NCBI RefSeq assembly: GCF_004006635.1
Contig: NZ_CP034842.1
Location: forward strand, 1,612,001 to 1,676,000
Reading direction: 5' to 3'
Length of the DNA: 64,000 nucleotides
Source of the DNA: Fusobacterium necrophorum subsp. necrophorum
Lineage (GTDB): Bacteria; Fusobacteriota; Fusobacteriia; Fusobacteriales; Fusobacteriaceae
Under the pieces are notes generated by a model that worked only from the letters and a program-made list of their open reading frames with translations, ran no database searches and had not been told where the DNA came from. The position numbers and the translations under genes were made by a program. This document shows positions 1-9,850 of the stretch, in pieces. How positions within the stretch are numbered: the stretch's first letter is position 1; every line of letters starts with the position of its first letter.

Positions 1-2
1 CA

Positions 3-3000
3 GGAGGATCAAATACAAAATCTGAAAAAAATGTGGCTGTATTTGTAGCTTCCGGGCAAAGACCTGAAATGAATACTAAATCTGCCGGAACAGATAATTT
101 TAAACACTATTACCCTGCAACACTTTCTCATAAATTGACTGAAACTGATATAAATCAATATGGAACTGGTTTACTAAAGAAAATTCATGGTATAGATCCT
201 ACAAAACAAGATCCTTCTCGAAATGATATAGGAGCTTGGCAATTAGGAACTAATGCTGATATTAAAGCAAAAATAACGAATTTTAATTTATCTGATTTTA
301 CAACAAAATTCGGTAAGTATTCAAAAGATTCTATAGGGCTTGTGGCAAAGAATGGAACGGTTGTAGACCTAGGTGGAAGTTCTCTTATTTCTGACAATGC
401 AGAGCCAGGGGCAGAGCAAAATATAATGGTCTATGCAGAAGGAGTTTGGTTCAACCCTAGAAAGGCTTTAACACAGAGTACTCTTGATAGGGAAGCCTAT
501 GCTCGTGGGGAAAGTCCAACTGGGCAAAAATATATTTCAGATTTCAATACAACAGTGAATCTTAAAAATAATATGGAAATGAAAAGTATAAAATCTACAG
601 CTTTATTTGCCAAAAGTGGAGCCAAAATAGATTCTACTAATAATGATGTGACAATGACAGGACATAGTTCAAAGGCAGTTTTAGCTCATGGGACATATAA
701 ATATGAATCACAAAAAATAGTTAACTCAGACAATACTGCTGCCGGCACTCAACCGGATACAACAATTATTGTAAAAAATATAACAGCTACTGCCGATGGA
801 ACAGTAGCAGATGAAAAAAATGCAAATATAGCTGCTGCTGCAATCTCTCAAGATAATTCCGGAAAAGGAAGTGCAAATGTAAGTGTAACTGTTAAAGAAA
901 AAGTGGATGTACATGGGGTTGCAGCATTTGCAAGAGGAGAGAAAGCTACTGTTACTATCGAAGGAAAGAATAGTACAATCACAAGTGGTAAGAATGCAGG
1001 TTTGGTTGCAAAAGATGGAGGAACAGTTAATTTTGGTGGTGGAACAATGAAACATGATACGGAAAATGCTGTTGCCTTTTTCTCAGAAAAAACAAATTCT
1101 TTAACTTCAAAACTTAATTTTAAAGGAACAACTACAGTTGATATCTCTAAAGGAATAGTATTCTTTGGAGATAAAGAAGATTATTCAAAAACTAATACTC
1201 CTGCAAGCGGCGAAACAGGAAGATATACAGGAATGGAGAACTTAACGGTAAATTTAACTGGGAATGGAGTAAATTTAGGAGTATTTAAAGATGTCAATGC
1301 GACTTGGGATGGAACAGATACTTATGTAGATGGGTTAAAAGTGATTCCTAAAGTAGCAGGAATAGTAACAAAGGGGCATTGGTATAAAAGTGCATTGGAA
1401 AAAGGAACACTTACTGTAAAAACTGATGTTGACAGAGATCATATTTCCTCAGGAGCTACAGTCGGAGATAGATTTAATGACATTACAATGGAAAGAACAA
1501 AAGTTATCTTAACTGATGCTAAAAAAATAACTTCAAGTTCCGGAAAAGGTTTGGCAATGGCATCAAATTCTTCTGCAAATTCTAATACCGAGTCAGGTTA
1601 TACTGTTGAAAAGGGTGCTATAAAAATTGCTAACGGCTCAAATCCAACAACAGCAGCTTATGTGGACTTTGGTCATATTGATGTAAAAAATGCAGGTGGA
1701 CTGGAAGTTACACGAGGGATAGCAGCCTACGGAGTAAATGGAAGTACCATAAAAAATGAAGGAACAATCAAAGCAACTGATGGAACAGCCAGTCAAAATA
1801 TAGGAATTGTGGCATTGGCACAAAAACAAGGAATAAATCCGCCGACTACAACACAAGATGACTATGGAAAGGTTGCAAATAAAGGAAGTGGAAATAAATG
1901 GGCAGAAGTTATCAATAAAGGGAATATAGAAGTTGCAGGTAAAGATGCAATTGGAATCTATCTGAAGAATAACTATGACGGAATAACTACTCCGGGTACA
2001 GTGACAACTCCTGTTCCAAAATCTGAAATGCTTATCACAAATGAAGGAAAGATAAGTGTAGGGGAAGCAGGAAAAGCTATCGTTATGCAAAGTACTCATA
2101 AAACAGGAGGTACTTTGACCCTTAAAGATTCCGGAACAAAGCAAGATATAAAAGTTGGTAAAGATGGTATCGGAGTTTATACGGAATACTCTGATATTAA
2201 GTTTGACGGAAACTATGGAATGGCAATAGCAGAAGGCGGAGTTGCTATTCAAATGACAGGAGACAGTAAGATTTCTACAACAGGAACTAATGATGTTTTA
2301 ACTGTTGAATATAAAGGAGCTGCTAATGGCACAGCCATGGCTTTAGGCTATGAAGAACAACTATTAGATGGAAGTTCAACTCCTAAGACAACAACTAGCT
2401 TTGAAAACAACTTACATATTAAATTAGAAAATACTGATGCTGCAAAAGTATTAGTAGGACTTTACGCAAGTAAAGGAACAGGATTCACTGTAAATGACAG
2501 TGTCAGCGGAAAATTAACAAATAAAGGAAATATAGAATCTAAATACACAGGTTCTTATGGAATTTTAAGTAAGGGAGTAGAAATAGAAAATACCGGAGTA
2601 ATAACAGTAGGAGATATAACTAAAACTACAAGTGAAGCTGTAGGTATTTATGCTGAAAATGCTGCACTTACAACAGATGGAGATAAGATTAAGGTACTAG
2701 GTCATGGAACATCAACAGCACCAACAGCAACTCCAATCGGAATTTATGCAAAAGCAACTTCTGCTTTAGAAACAGCTAAAACAATAGCAATAAATAAAGG
2801 AACTTCTGCAATGGAAGTTACCGGAAAAAATGCTGTAGGTATATATTTGACAGATGAGAGCACAAATAATGAACAACTTAGATTAAAAAATAAATCTGAT
2901 ATAAGTCTTGACAACTCTACAACACCAACGGAAAGAAGAATAGGAATACTAGCTAGAAATGCAAAAAGTGCAACTAATGAAACTAATTCTACTATTAAAG

Positions 3001-6000
3001 TTAAAAAGAATAATATAGGTATTTATAATGATAACTCTATATTAACACATAGTGGAACTCTAGAAGTAAAGCATGATGAAAATGGAAGTGAAAATATTGG
3101 TGCACATAATATTGGAAAATATTTTACTTTCAATGTGAAAAAATCAGGAACAAATTCTGGATTGCTTGATGTTGAAGGACGTAACTCTACTATTGGAATT
3201 TCTGCATTAACAAGTAGTACAAATAAAGGAACTATAAATTTAGAAAATGCCGAAATAAAAGTAAAGGCAAGTAGCTTAGAAGATGGAAAAATTCCTTTAG
3301 GAATTTATGCTAAAGGAAATAATATAGCAGTTAATTCAGCTACTGGAGCTAATCAAACTAAATTTACAGTTTCCCCTAATGCAGTAGGTGCTTATTTAGA
3401 AGGAAATGCTACAACTACACTTAAAGGAAATTATAAATTTAATCTTTCTTCTGAAGATACAAAGGCAAAGGTTGCAGTAGGAACATTCTTTAGGGGAGGA
3501 AGTTTTGTAGCAACAGATAGTGCACAAAATGAAAAAGTAACAATAGAAAGTACAGCAACAGCAACAAATACTCATGGAGCAATAAGACCAATTGGACTTT
3601 TCTATGGAGAAGGCTCAACTAAGAATGAAGCTGATATAGAAATTGCTTCAACAAGTAAAGAAGTTATTGGAATGTATGGTAAAAATTTAACAACAGGAAC
3701 CAATACTTTTACGAATAAAGGTAAAATAGATGTAAATGCAAAAGGGATAGGAGCATACTTTAGTGGAACTAATGTTGCAAATGAAGGAAAAGTTTCTATC
3801 ACAGCAGCTGAAGGATATGGACTATATTTACAAGGTGGAAATTCATATACTACAGCTAATATGACTGCTGCCGGAAAGAGTTCAATAGCTACTTTAGTAA
3901 GCGGAACAGGAGCAAAGTTTGAAAATAAGTCTACTACTACAATAAGTGCAACAGGAGATAAAGCAGTTGGAGTATATGTTGAAAAAGAAGCAGAGTTTAT
4001 AAATTCAGGAATTTTAAAATCTGATTTAGCTGCAAACTTACCAACAACTTCCGGAAGTATAGGAGGATTTGCACTTAAAGGAAAAATAACTAACAATGGA
4101 AGTGTGAATTCTAAAAATGTGGGATTCTATGGTACAGATACATCGACAATTACAAATACAGGAGCTATTAATATAGCAGATGGTGTTGCTATTCTTGCAG
4201 ATAATAAAACAATAGTGAATGCTACAGCCGGAAAGATTGAAGGAACGGCGAATAAACTTTCAGGTATTATTGCTCAAAATAAATCAACAGTAAATCTGTC
4301 AGGAACAAATATTTCATTAACAGGAAATAAAAGTATTGGAATATCGTTAGATGGAAGTAGTAAGGCAAGGTTGAGAGGCGGAAATATAACAGTGGGAGCA
4401 GAAGGTTTAGGATTGTATGCTAAGAACAGCTCTGTTGATTTAAATTCATATAATGGTACATTCAGTATGGGAAATAAAGGAATAGCTATGTTTGCTGATA
4501 ATAGCAGCATAAATGGTGGACCTTTAAATGTAAATTATAATGGAGTAGATGTAGGAGTTGGAATATATTATAAAGGTGGAACAAGTGCAGTTAATAATAC
4601 AACAATTACATATACAGGTTCTAAACTTGTAAATATTTTCACTGAAGGAATAGCATTCACAAATAAAGCTTCTCAGACAGTTCAAACAGAAGGAATTGGA
4701 ATTTATGCGAAAGGTGGAACAGTTCAAAATGAAGCTGCGTTGACATTGGCAGGAGATAAAACGGTTGGAATTTTCTTAGATAATGGTGCAAAATTAAATA
4801 TGACTTCCGTTGGAAATATTTCAGGCGGAACAGCTACAAACTATAAAGTTGGAATTTATGCAAAAGAAGGAGTTATTGAAGGGAATCAAAATTATAATTT
4901 TGGAGTTAATAATGGAGTTGCACTATATTTAGATGATAAAGGAAGAAGTACTTATACAGGTACTTTAAATCTAACAGCTGCATCTGAAGCCGGAAAAAGA
5001 GCAATAGGAATTTACACTGCAAAATCATCTACACCTAAAAATATAATAAGTAATATAAATGTTAGCAAAGCAGATGGAATAGGTCTATTCTTAGAAGGAG
5101 ATGCAACAAAAGGAAGTACTGTTAATTACAGCGGAACTTTAAGCATAGCATCTCCAAGTACAGCAGCTTATGGAATAGGAGCTTTATTACAAAATAAATC
5201 TACATTTAATTTAACAAGTACAGGAAAGGTAAAAATTGCTGGAACAAATAATATAGGTTTCTATGTACAAGAAGGTGGAAATTTACAAGTAAGTGGAGGA
5301 ACAGTTGAAAATACTGCAGATGGAATTTTTGCTTACTTAGACAAAGGTAAACTTCACTTTACAAAAGGATCAACACCTAATATTACTTTCTTAAATGCTT
5401 TTGTAACAAAAGCAGGTGGAGAAATAAAAAATGAAACGAAAATATTAGTTGGAACTAAAGGTTTACAAGCAGCAGCTGGAGCAAAAATAGAAAATACTGC
5501 AACAGGTGAAATAAATGCTTCTATTGATAAGGCGAGAGCACTTGTGGGAACAGGAGCAGGAACAACAGTTCAAAATTCCGGAAATATAAAATTAGATGGT
5601 AAAGAATCAGTAGCTCTTTATATAACAGATAATGCAGTAGCTACTTCAAGCGGTTCTGTGGAAGTTGCTAAAAATTCAGTAGCTTACTATGCAAAAGACA
5701 ATGGATTAATAAATGTAAGTGGTTCTGCAACGATTGGAGAAAGTTCAAGCTTATTCTATGTAGATAAAGGAAAAATTAATTATACAGGAACTGACATTGT
5801 TTTACCAAATAAAACAACTGCTTTAACTTTAACGGAAGTGCCGGCAACAGTAAACTTTAACAATAAAAATATAACTGTAGGAGAAGGTGGAGTAGGAATT
5901 TATTTAACGAAAAATGCTGAAATAAATTCTGGAAATAATCCTATCCAAAACCTTGTAAAGATAAATGTAAATAAAAAAGCAAGTGGAATTTTCATAGGAA

Positions 6001-8828
6001 ATACAAAGAATTTTGAAAGTGCAGCAGCTATAGATTTAATTGATGAAGAAGCTTTAGGTGTTTACAGCACAGGTAGTGGAAATCTTACATATACAGGAAA
6101 TATAAACTCAAATAAATTGAAGACTAAAGGAATAGTTCATATAGGAGCAGGAAACACAACTAATGCAGGAATGATAAAACTGTTAGGAGATGCAAGTATT
6201 GGAGTTTATGCTGCAAATGGAGGAGTTCTAACAAATTCTGGAACTGTTGAAATAGCAAAAGGAATAAGTGGTGCCACAACAGTAGGTTTATACGGAAAGA
6301 ATTTAAGTGAAATCAAAAACACTAATAAAATTAAAATGCAAGAAAATGCTATCGGAATTTATGGTAAAAATACAAAAGTTATAAATACAGGAATTATAGA
6401 AAACGCCGGTAAAAATAATAATGGAATCTATACTGTTGAAAGTGATGTAGAAAATACTGGAAAAATAGCTTTAGGAGATAGTTCAAACGGTATTTATGTT
6501 GACTCAGCAACAGGAAAAACTATAACAAATTCCGGAGATATAAAAGTTGGCGGAGCTAATTCAACAGCATTATTTGCTGGTAGAAATGCTAAGATAGTTA
6601 ATAAATCAGGAACTTTAACTACCGGTGCTAATTCAGTTGCAATTGCATCTACAGCCGGAAATATATCGATTGAAGCTCCAACTAACTTTAATGTTGGAGA
6701 AAAATCGACATATGTTTATTCAGAAAGGGGAACAGGAACAAATAAAGCAAATATTAGCTTAAGTGATTACAGCATAGGTATGTATACTAAACAAGGAAAA
6801 ATGGTAAATAAAGGAAGTATAACAGTAGGTAAATCACTAGTGACTTCAACTTCAACAGATATATCCGTTGCTATGGCAACAGAAAAAGGTGAAATTACAA
6901 ATGATGGAACAATCTTAGTACCAGAAAAATGGGGAGTAGGAATGTTGGCAAATGGTAAAGATGGAGTAGCTGGTGATCCAAGAAAAGCAACGAATAATGG
7001 AACTATAAAAGTTGATGGTGAATTAGCTTATGGAATGATGGCAGCTAATAAATCTACATTAATAAATAATAGTATTATTGATGTTAATGGTAAAAAAGCA
7101 AGAGGTATGGCAGCTACTGAAAATTCAACTATCATTAATAGTAGTACAGGAGTAATAACTGTTAACGAAGAAGGTGCACAAGGAATTTATGTGGATGGAG
7201 GCTCTAAGGTAGATAACAGAGGTATTATAAATGTAAATGGGGTAGCTAGAACAGGAATCTTTAATGGTGGAGGAACTATATTAAATAAAGGAACTATAAA
7301 CCTAAGTGGAGGAGCAACTGCTACTAAAGAACATAGTACAAATTTAGAAGTTGGAAAAATAGAAATAAAAGGAGCAAAAGTTATATTTGATGGAGTAGAA
7401 GTTATCAACAGTGGAGCGATAAATCTTCCGGAAGCTTTAGATTTTGGAACTATGAAAATAGGAACAACAGCTGGAAATGTTGGAACAATAAATTCCAAAA
7501 CATTTGGAAAAGGAGAATTTATAGTTCTTCCAAACTCAACTCTAGGCACAAATAAAGATGCTTACACGATTCAATATTTAGGTGGCTTTAAAAATATTCC
7601 AAATAATGGAGAACTAAGTGCAATTTCTCATTCAGCATCATTTATAGCTGGCATTCAAAATGATGTCACTGATCCTACAAAGCCAATAGCAAGAATAGTT
7701 TTAGCAAGAATCCCTTATACAGAATTAACTGCCGGAACAAAAGCTATTGAATTTGGAAAAGGGCTGGATGAACTTTATAAAAACCTTTCTAATAAAAATC
7801 CTAAGGCTCCTGAATTCAAAATATTTGATGCCTTAAAGATAATATCAGATAAAGATGAATTAGGGTCAACATTTGATAAAGAATTAAGAGGGAATATATA
7901 TGCTAATGTTCAAAGAAGAATGTTTGAAATAGGAGATACTTTTACAACTTCATATAATAATTTAAAGAATAATGAATTATATGCAAAGAAAAGATTTAAA
8001 GCCGGAGCAATAGTGACAGGTGGAAAATCTAAAGATAAAAATGCAGGTGTAGAAGATTATAAATCAAATACTCTTGGAACAATAGTGATGTATGAAAAAG
8101 ATTATGCAAAATATGGAAGAAGTACAAATATCAGCCTAGGATTTACAGAAACAAAATTTAATTTTGATTTAGGTTCAAAAGAAAGAGTACACTCTCTACA
8201 TTTAGGAACAGGTTATGAAGATTTATTGGCAGATAATAAATTGAAATTCTCAACTAGAGGACAAGTAACAATAAGCCGACATAATACGAAGAGAAAAATT
8301 CATCTAAGTAATGGTGTATTTGAGAATAAAGGTAAGTACTGGTCAGAAATGATAGAATGGAAGAATATGTTGCGTTATGAAATTCCAACTGTAGGTGGAA
8401 GAATGACAGCAGGAGTATTTGGAACATTTGATTTAGGATACGGAAAATTCAAAAACATCTCTGAAAATGGAGACGGAGTTGAACTAAAAATTAAATCTGA
8501 AAGGATCCATTCTGTAAAACCAGGAATTGGAGCAGATATAACATTACGTCATTACACAAAGAATGGAAAAATAAGCTTAGTAGGAACTGCAACAGCTGAA
8601 TATGAATTAGGAAAAATTTATGACGGAGCCAATCAAGCAAAAATCAAAAATTCATCAGCAGCTTATTATGACTTAGAAAAAGCAAAAGAACTAAAGGATA
8701 TTTATAAAGTTGGTGCGCAACTACAATATGAAACAAATTCAGGACATAAGTTAGGAATTGGAGTAGTAAGAGAAGAAGGAAGTATAAGAGCAACAAGATA
8801 TGGTGTAAACTTAATGTATAAGTTCTAA
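3..8828 (+). CDS. Giant fusobacterial autotransporter adhesin (5' partial)
   Basis: The reading frame is open from the first bases of the window, so the start, signal peptide and fusobacterial N-terminal domain lie upstream. The GTG at 33 is only the first in-window start-like codon and has no ribosome-binding site. About 2,940 residues are visible. Most form a repetitive passenger of short beta-helix-like units rich in G, N, T, I and K, with recurring patterns such as IGIYAKN and TNKGxI. The last 290 or so residues, from about 7,980, have the alternating aromatic pattern of an autotransporter beta-barrel and end in YKF, a usual outer-membrane C-terminus. By family knowledge this is a type Va surface protein related in architecture to RadD/Fap2-type adhesins. 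The ligand cannot be read from sequence. An IS fragment lies just downstream. Confidence 0.93.
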   Translation, partial: GGSNTKSEKNVAVFVASGQRPEMNTKSAGTDNFKHYYPATLSHKLTETDINQYGTGLLKKIHGIDPTKQDPSRNDIGAWQLGTNADIKAKITNFNLSDFTTKFGKYSKDSIGLVAKNGTVVDLGGSSLISDNAEPGAEQNIMVYAEGVWFNPRKALTQSTLDREAYARGESPTGQKYISDFNTTVNLKNNMEMKSIKSTALFAKSGAKIDSTNNDVTMTGHSSKAVLAHGTYKYESQKIVNSDNTAAGTQPDTTIIVKNITATADGTVADEKNANIAAAAISQDNSGKGSANVSVTVKEKVDVHGVAAFARGEKATVTIEGKNSTITSGKNAGLVAKDGGTVNFGGGTMKHDTENAVAFFSEKTNSLTSKLNFKGTTTVDISKGIVFFGDKEDYSKTNTPASGETGRYTGMENLTVNLTGNGVNLGVFKDVNATWDGTDTYVDGLKVIPKVAGIVTKGHWYKSALEKGTLTVKTDVDRDHISSGATVGDRFNDITMERTKVILTDAKKITSSSGKGLAMASNSSANSNTESGYTVEKGAIKIANGSNPTTAAYVDFGHIDVKNAGGLEVTRGIAAYGVNGSTIKNEGTIKATDGTASQNIGIVALAQKQGINPPTTTQDDYGKVANKGSGNKWAEVINKGNIEVAGKDAIGIYLKNNYDGITTPGTVTTPVPKSEMLITNEGKISVGEAGKAIVMQSTHKTGGTLTLKDSGTKQDIKVGKDGIGVYTEYSDIKFDGNYGMAIAEGGVAIQMTGDSKISTTGTNDVLTVEYKGAANGTAMALGYEEQLLDGSSTPKTTTSFENNLHIKLENTDAAKVLVGLYASKGTGFTVNDSVSGKLTNKGNIESKYTGSYGILSKGVEIENTGVITVGDITKTTSEAVGIYAENAALTTDGDKIKVLGHGTSTAPTATPIGIYAKATSALETAKTIAINKGTSAMEVTGKNAVGIYLTDESTNNEQLRLKNKSDISLDNSTTPTERRIGILARNAKSATNETNSTIKVKKNNIGIYNDNSILTHSGTLEVKHDENGSENIGAHNIGKYFTFNVKKSGTNSGLLDVEGRNSTIGISALTSSTNKGTINLENAEIKVKASSLEDGKIPLGIYAKGNNIAVNSATGANQTKFTVSPNAVGAYLEGNATTTLKGNYKFNLSSEDTKAKVAVGTFFRGGSFVATDSAQNEKVTIESTATATNTHGAIRPIGLFYGEGSTKNEADIEIASTSKEVIGMYGKNLTTGTNTFTNKGKIDVNAKGIGAYFSGTNVANEGKVSITAAEGYGLYLQGGNSYTTANMTAAGKSSIATLVSGTGAKFENKSTTTISATGDKAVGVYVEKEAEFINSGILKSDLAANLPTTSGSIGGFALKGKITNNGSVNSKNVGFYGTDTSTITNTGAINIADGVAILADNKTIVNATAGKIEGTANKLSGIIAQNKSTVNLSGTNISLTGNKSIGISLDGSSKARLRGGNITVGAEGLGLYAKNSSVDLNSYNGTFSMGNKGIAMFADNSSINGGPLNVNYNGVDVGVGIYYKGGTSAVNNTTITYTGSKLVNIFTEGIAFTNKASQTVQTEGIGIYAKGGTVQNEAALTLAGDKTVGIFLDNGAKLNMTSVGNISGGTATNYKVGIYAKEGVIEGNQNYNFGVNNGVALYLDDKGRSTYTGTLNLTAASEAGKRAIGIYTAKSSTPKNIISNINVSKADGIGLFLEGDATKGSTVNYSGTLSIASPSTAAYGIGALLQNKSTFNLTSTGKVKIAGTNNIGFYVQEGGNLQVSGGTVENTADGIFAYLDKGKLHFTKGSTPNITFLNAFVTKAGGEIKNETKILVGTKGLQAAAGAKIENTATGEINASIDKARALVGTGAGTTVQNSGNIKLDGKESVALYITDNAVATSSGSVEVAKNSVAYYAKDNGLINVSGSATIGESSSLFYVDKGKINYTGTDIVLPNKTTALTLTEVPATVNFNNKNITVGEGGVGIYLTKNAEINSGNNPIQNLVKINVNKKASGIFIGNTKNFESAAAIDLIDEEALGVYSTGSGNLTYTGNINSNKLKTKGIVHIGAGNTTNAGMIKLLGDASIGVYAANGGVLTNSGTVEIAKGISGATTVGLYGKNLSEIKNTNKIKMQENAIGIYGKNTKVINTGIIENAGKNNNGIYTVESDVENTGKIALGDSSNGIYVDSATGKTITNSGDIKVGGANSTALFAGRNAKIVNKSGTLTTGANSVAIASTAGNISIEAPTNFNVGEKSTYVYSERGTGTNKANISLSDYSIGMYTKQGKMVNKGSITVGKSLVTSTSTDISVAMATEKGEITNDGTILVPEKWGVGMLANGKDGVAGDPRKATNNGTIKVDGELAYGMMAANKSTLINNSIIDVNGKKARGMAATENSTIINSSTGVITVNEEGAQGIYVDGGSKVDNRGIINVNGVARTGIFNGGGTILNKGTINLSGGATATKEHSTNLEVGKIEIKGAKVIFDGVEVINSGAINLPEALDFGTMKIGTTAGNVGTINSKTFGKGEFIVLPNSTLGTNKDAYTIQYLGGFKNIPNNGELSAISHSASFIAGIQNDVTDPTKPIARIVLARIPYTELTAGTKAIEFGKGLDELYKNLSNKNPKAPEFKIFDALKIISDKDELGSTFDKELRGNIYANVQRRMFEIGDTFTTSYNNLKNNELYAKKRFKAGAIVTGGKSKDKNAGVEDYKSNTLGTIVMYEKDYAKYGRSTNISLGFTETKFNFDLGSKERVHSLHLGTGYEDLLADNKLKFSTRGQVTISRHNTKRKIHLSNGVFENKGKYWSEMIEWKNMLRYEIPTVGGRMTAGVFGTFDLGYGKFKNISENGDGVELKIKSERIHSVKPGIGADITLRHYTKNGKISLVGTATAEYELGKIYDGANQAKIKNSSAAYYDLEKAKELKDIYKVGAQLQYETNSGHKLGIGVVREEGSIRATRYGVNLMYKF

Positions 8829-8895
8829 GTTTTTACAAAAATATACTGCACAGAACTGTTGCAAATTAAATAATTAAGTCCCAAAAGAAAAAAAT

Positions 8896-9024
8896 GAGAG
8901 TGTAGAAAAAAGTCTGTAAATTATTAAAAAATATAGTCTTCTATGATAGAATATTACATATCATAGGAGGCTATTTTTATGAAAGAAAAAAAGAAATTTA
9001 CAAAGTAAAACCGTTAACGGAATG
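8896..9024 (+). mobile_element. IS256-family element, 5'-end remnant
   Basis: This stretch is nearly identical to the transposase-start end of the intact IS at 16109-17565, in the opposite orientation. It begins with the terminal sequence GAGAGTGTAGAAAAAAGTCT and keeps the CTATGAT/ATCATAG inverted repeat, the AGGAGG site and the first transposase codons. A one-base loss shifts the frame, so a stop follows at about codon 10. Similarity ends near 9024, just before the stop codon of the toxin gene on the other strand. The rest of the element is gone. It marks an old insertion or deletion boundary beside the toxin-antitoxin locus. Confidence 0.88.
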
Positions 9025-9032
9025 TCATCTTT

Positions 9033-9569
9033 CTATACCATTTTCTTTTTTTCTTCTTCTCGTTCTAACACAATTTTCTCCAATTTTAAAAAATTGAGGC
9101 ATCTTTTTTTTATATTTTCATATCCCGAGGAATAAGAAATGATTTCATATAATTTTTCTGCTTTTGCTGCTATATTCTTTTCATCTATTTTTTTTAATTC
9201 ATATTTTAATAAATGAATATAGTTCGATTTTTCAATCAAGTTTTCAAATTTTCTATATTTATCTATTTCTGAATATTTAACAAAAGTGATTTTGTTTTTT
9301 GGAACAGGAAACATAAAATTAATATTAACAACACTAATTAACTTTTTAGTTTTATCACTATATATTTTAAAAAAATCTAAATCTTCTTTTAATTTGTTAT
9401 GCCTTGGTTTTGCTGAAGAAATTTGTGAAACATAAACAAGTCCGTTTCTCTCAAATAAAGGAGCAAAAAAAGGTTTAAAATACTCTTTCCCATATTCTGC
9501 ATGCGGAATCCTGGAATCTATTGTTTTTAAAAATTGAATATATTCTTTATCAATACTACACCAGTACAT
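9033..9569 (-). CDS. toxN: Type III toxin-antitoxin endoribonuclease toxin, ToxN/AbiQ family
   Basis: This 178-residue protein matches the ToxN/AbiQ/CptN toxins in length (about 170 residues) and pattern. An N-terminal segment with YIQFLK and DSRIP corresponds to the YIxxLKxxDxxxP motif of ToxN. SSAKPRH at 51-57 lies where ToxN carries its catalytic Ser/Lys region, and LISVVNINFMFPVP matches the conserved core strand. The family cuts AU-rich RNA and is held inactive by its own repeat RNA. Translation starts at ATG 9569 behind AGGAGG. The gene lies directly downstream of a terminator and three 35-nt repeats on the same strand, which is the diagnostic type III layout. Likely roles are phage abortive infection and/or locus maintenance; these are inferred. 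Confidence 0.9.
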   Translation of the reverse strand: MYWCSIDKEYIQFLKTIDSRIPHAEYGKEYFKPFFAPLFERNGLVYVSQISSAKPRHNKLKEDLDFFKIYSDKTKKLISVVNINFMFPVPKNKITFVKYSEIDKYRKFENLIEKSNYIHLLKYELKKIDEKNIAAKAEKLYEIISYSSGYENIKKRCLNFLKLEKIVLEREEEKKKMV

Positions 9570-9584
9570 AAAAACCTCCTATGA

Positions 9585-9617
9585 AAAAATAGAGAAAGAA
9601 ACTCTTTCTCTATTTTT
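9585..9617 (-). terminator. Attenuating terminator between antitoxin RNA and toxN
   Basis: AAAAATAGAGAAAG (9585-9598) and CTTTCTCTATTTTT (9604-9617) form a perfect 14-bp stem with a 5-nt loop. On the minus strand it ends in a T-run. It lies between the repeats and the toxN ribosome-binding site. This is the usual way type III loci keep antitoxin RNA in excess over toxin mRNA. Confidence 0.9.
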
Positions 9618-9621
9618 ACTA

Positions 9622-9726
9622 TTATACCGATTTTTTACAGGATTCGTAACCTCTATATATGCCGATTTTTTACAGGATTCGTAACCTCTATATATGCCGA
9701 TTTTTTACAGGATTCGTAACCTCTAT
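9622..9726 (-). repeat. Three tandem 35-nt antitoxin repeats
   Basis: Units begin on the plus strand at 9627, 9662 and 9697, each with CCGATTTTTTACAGGATTCG. The first two are full 35-mers. The third matches for 30 bases before diverging. There is no intervening spacer, so this is a true tandem array and not a CRISPR. Confidence 0.97.
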
Positions 9727-9736
9727 TATTTTTTAT

Positions 9737-9765
9737 AGAATAACATATTTTTCTTCTTTTTTCAA
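9737..9765 (-). promoter_or_regulatory. Predicted sigma-70 promoter of the antitoxin-toxin operon
   Basis: On the minus strand TTGAAA (9765-9760) is followed after exactly 17 nt by TATTCT (9742-9737). The predicted start, near 9730, places the transcript's 5' end right at the first repeat. Confidence 0.75.
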
Positions 9766-9850
9766 GAAATATTTTATTTTACTACTTAAATTTTACAACT
9801 TAAAACAAGATTCCAAAACGGCAACACCTACACCGGGAAGAGAAAGTAAA

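Larger units (their letters stand above)
9585..9730 (-). ncRNA. toxI: ToxI-type RNA antitoxin of the type III toxin-antitoxin system
   Basis: The RNA is predicted from its promoter (9765-9737) through three tandem 35-nt units to the terminator before toxN. In the transcribed sense each unit begins AGGTTACGAATCCTG and continues through an A-run to ATCGG. AGG can pair with CCT while the enclosed TTAC pairs with GTAA just downstream, giving the short H-type pseudoknot expected of ToxI-class antitoxins. The A-rich stretch between units is a plausible ToxN cleavage site. Known type III antitoxins carry roughly 2-6 repeats of 34-50 nt, so about three copies of 35 nt fits. Transcript ends are inferred. 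Confidence 0.87.

Noticed and set aside
1638-2252. Long antisense open frame inside the autotransporter gene (204 codons)
   Set aside because: It is a shadow of the repetitive coding strand: Cys/Ser/Ile-rich, no ribosome-binding site, no recognisable domain. The same holds for the other antisense frames in this gene.
9622-9726. Possible CRISPR array (35-nt repeats)
   Set aside because: The copies are directly adjacent without spacers, there are no cas genes, and the layout matches a type III antitoxin.
9659-9850. N-terminal part of the frame leading into the BRO-N fragment
   Set aside because: It only translates the antitoxin repeats and promoter on the wrong strand; family similarity begins near 9851.
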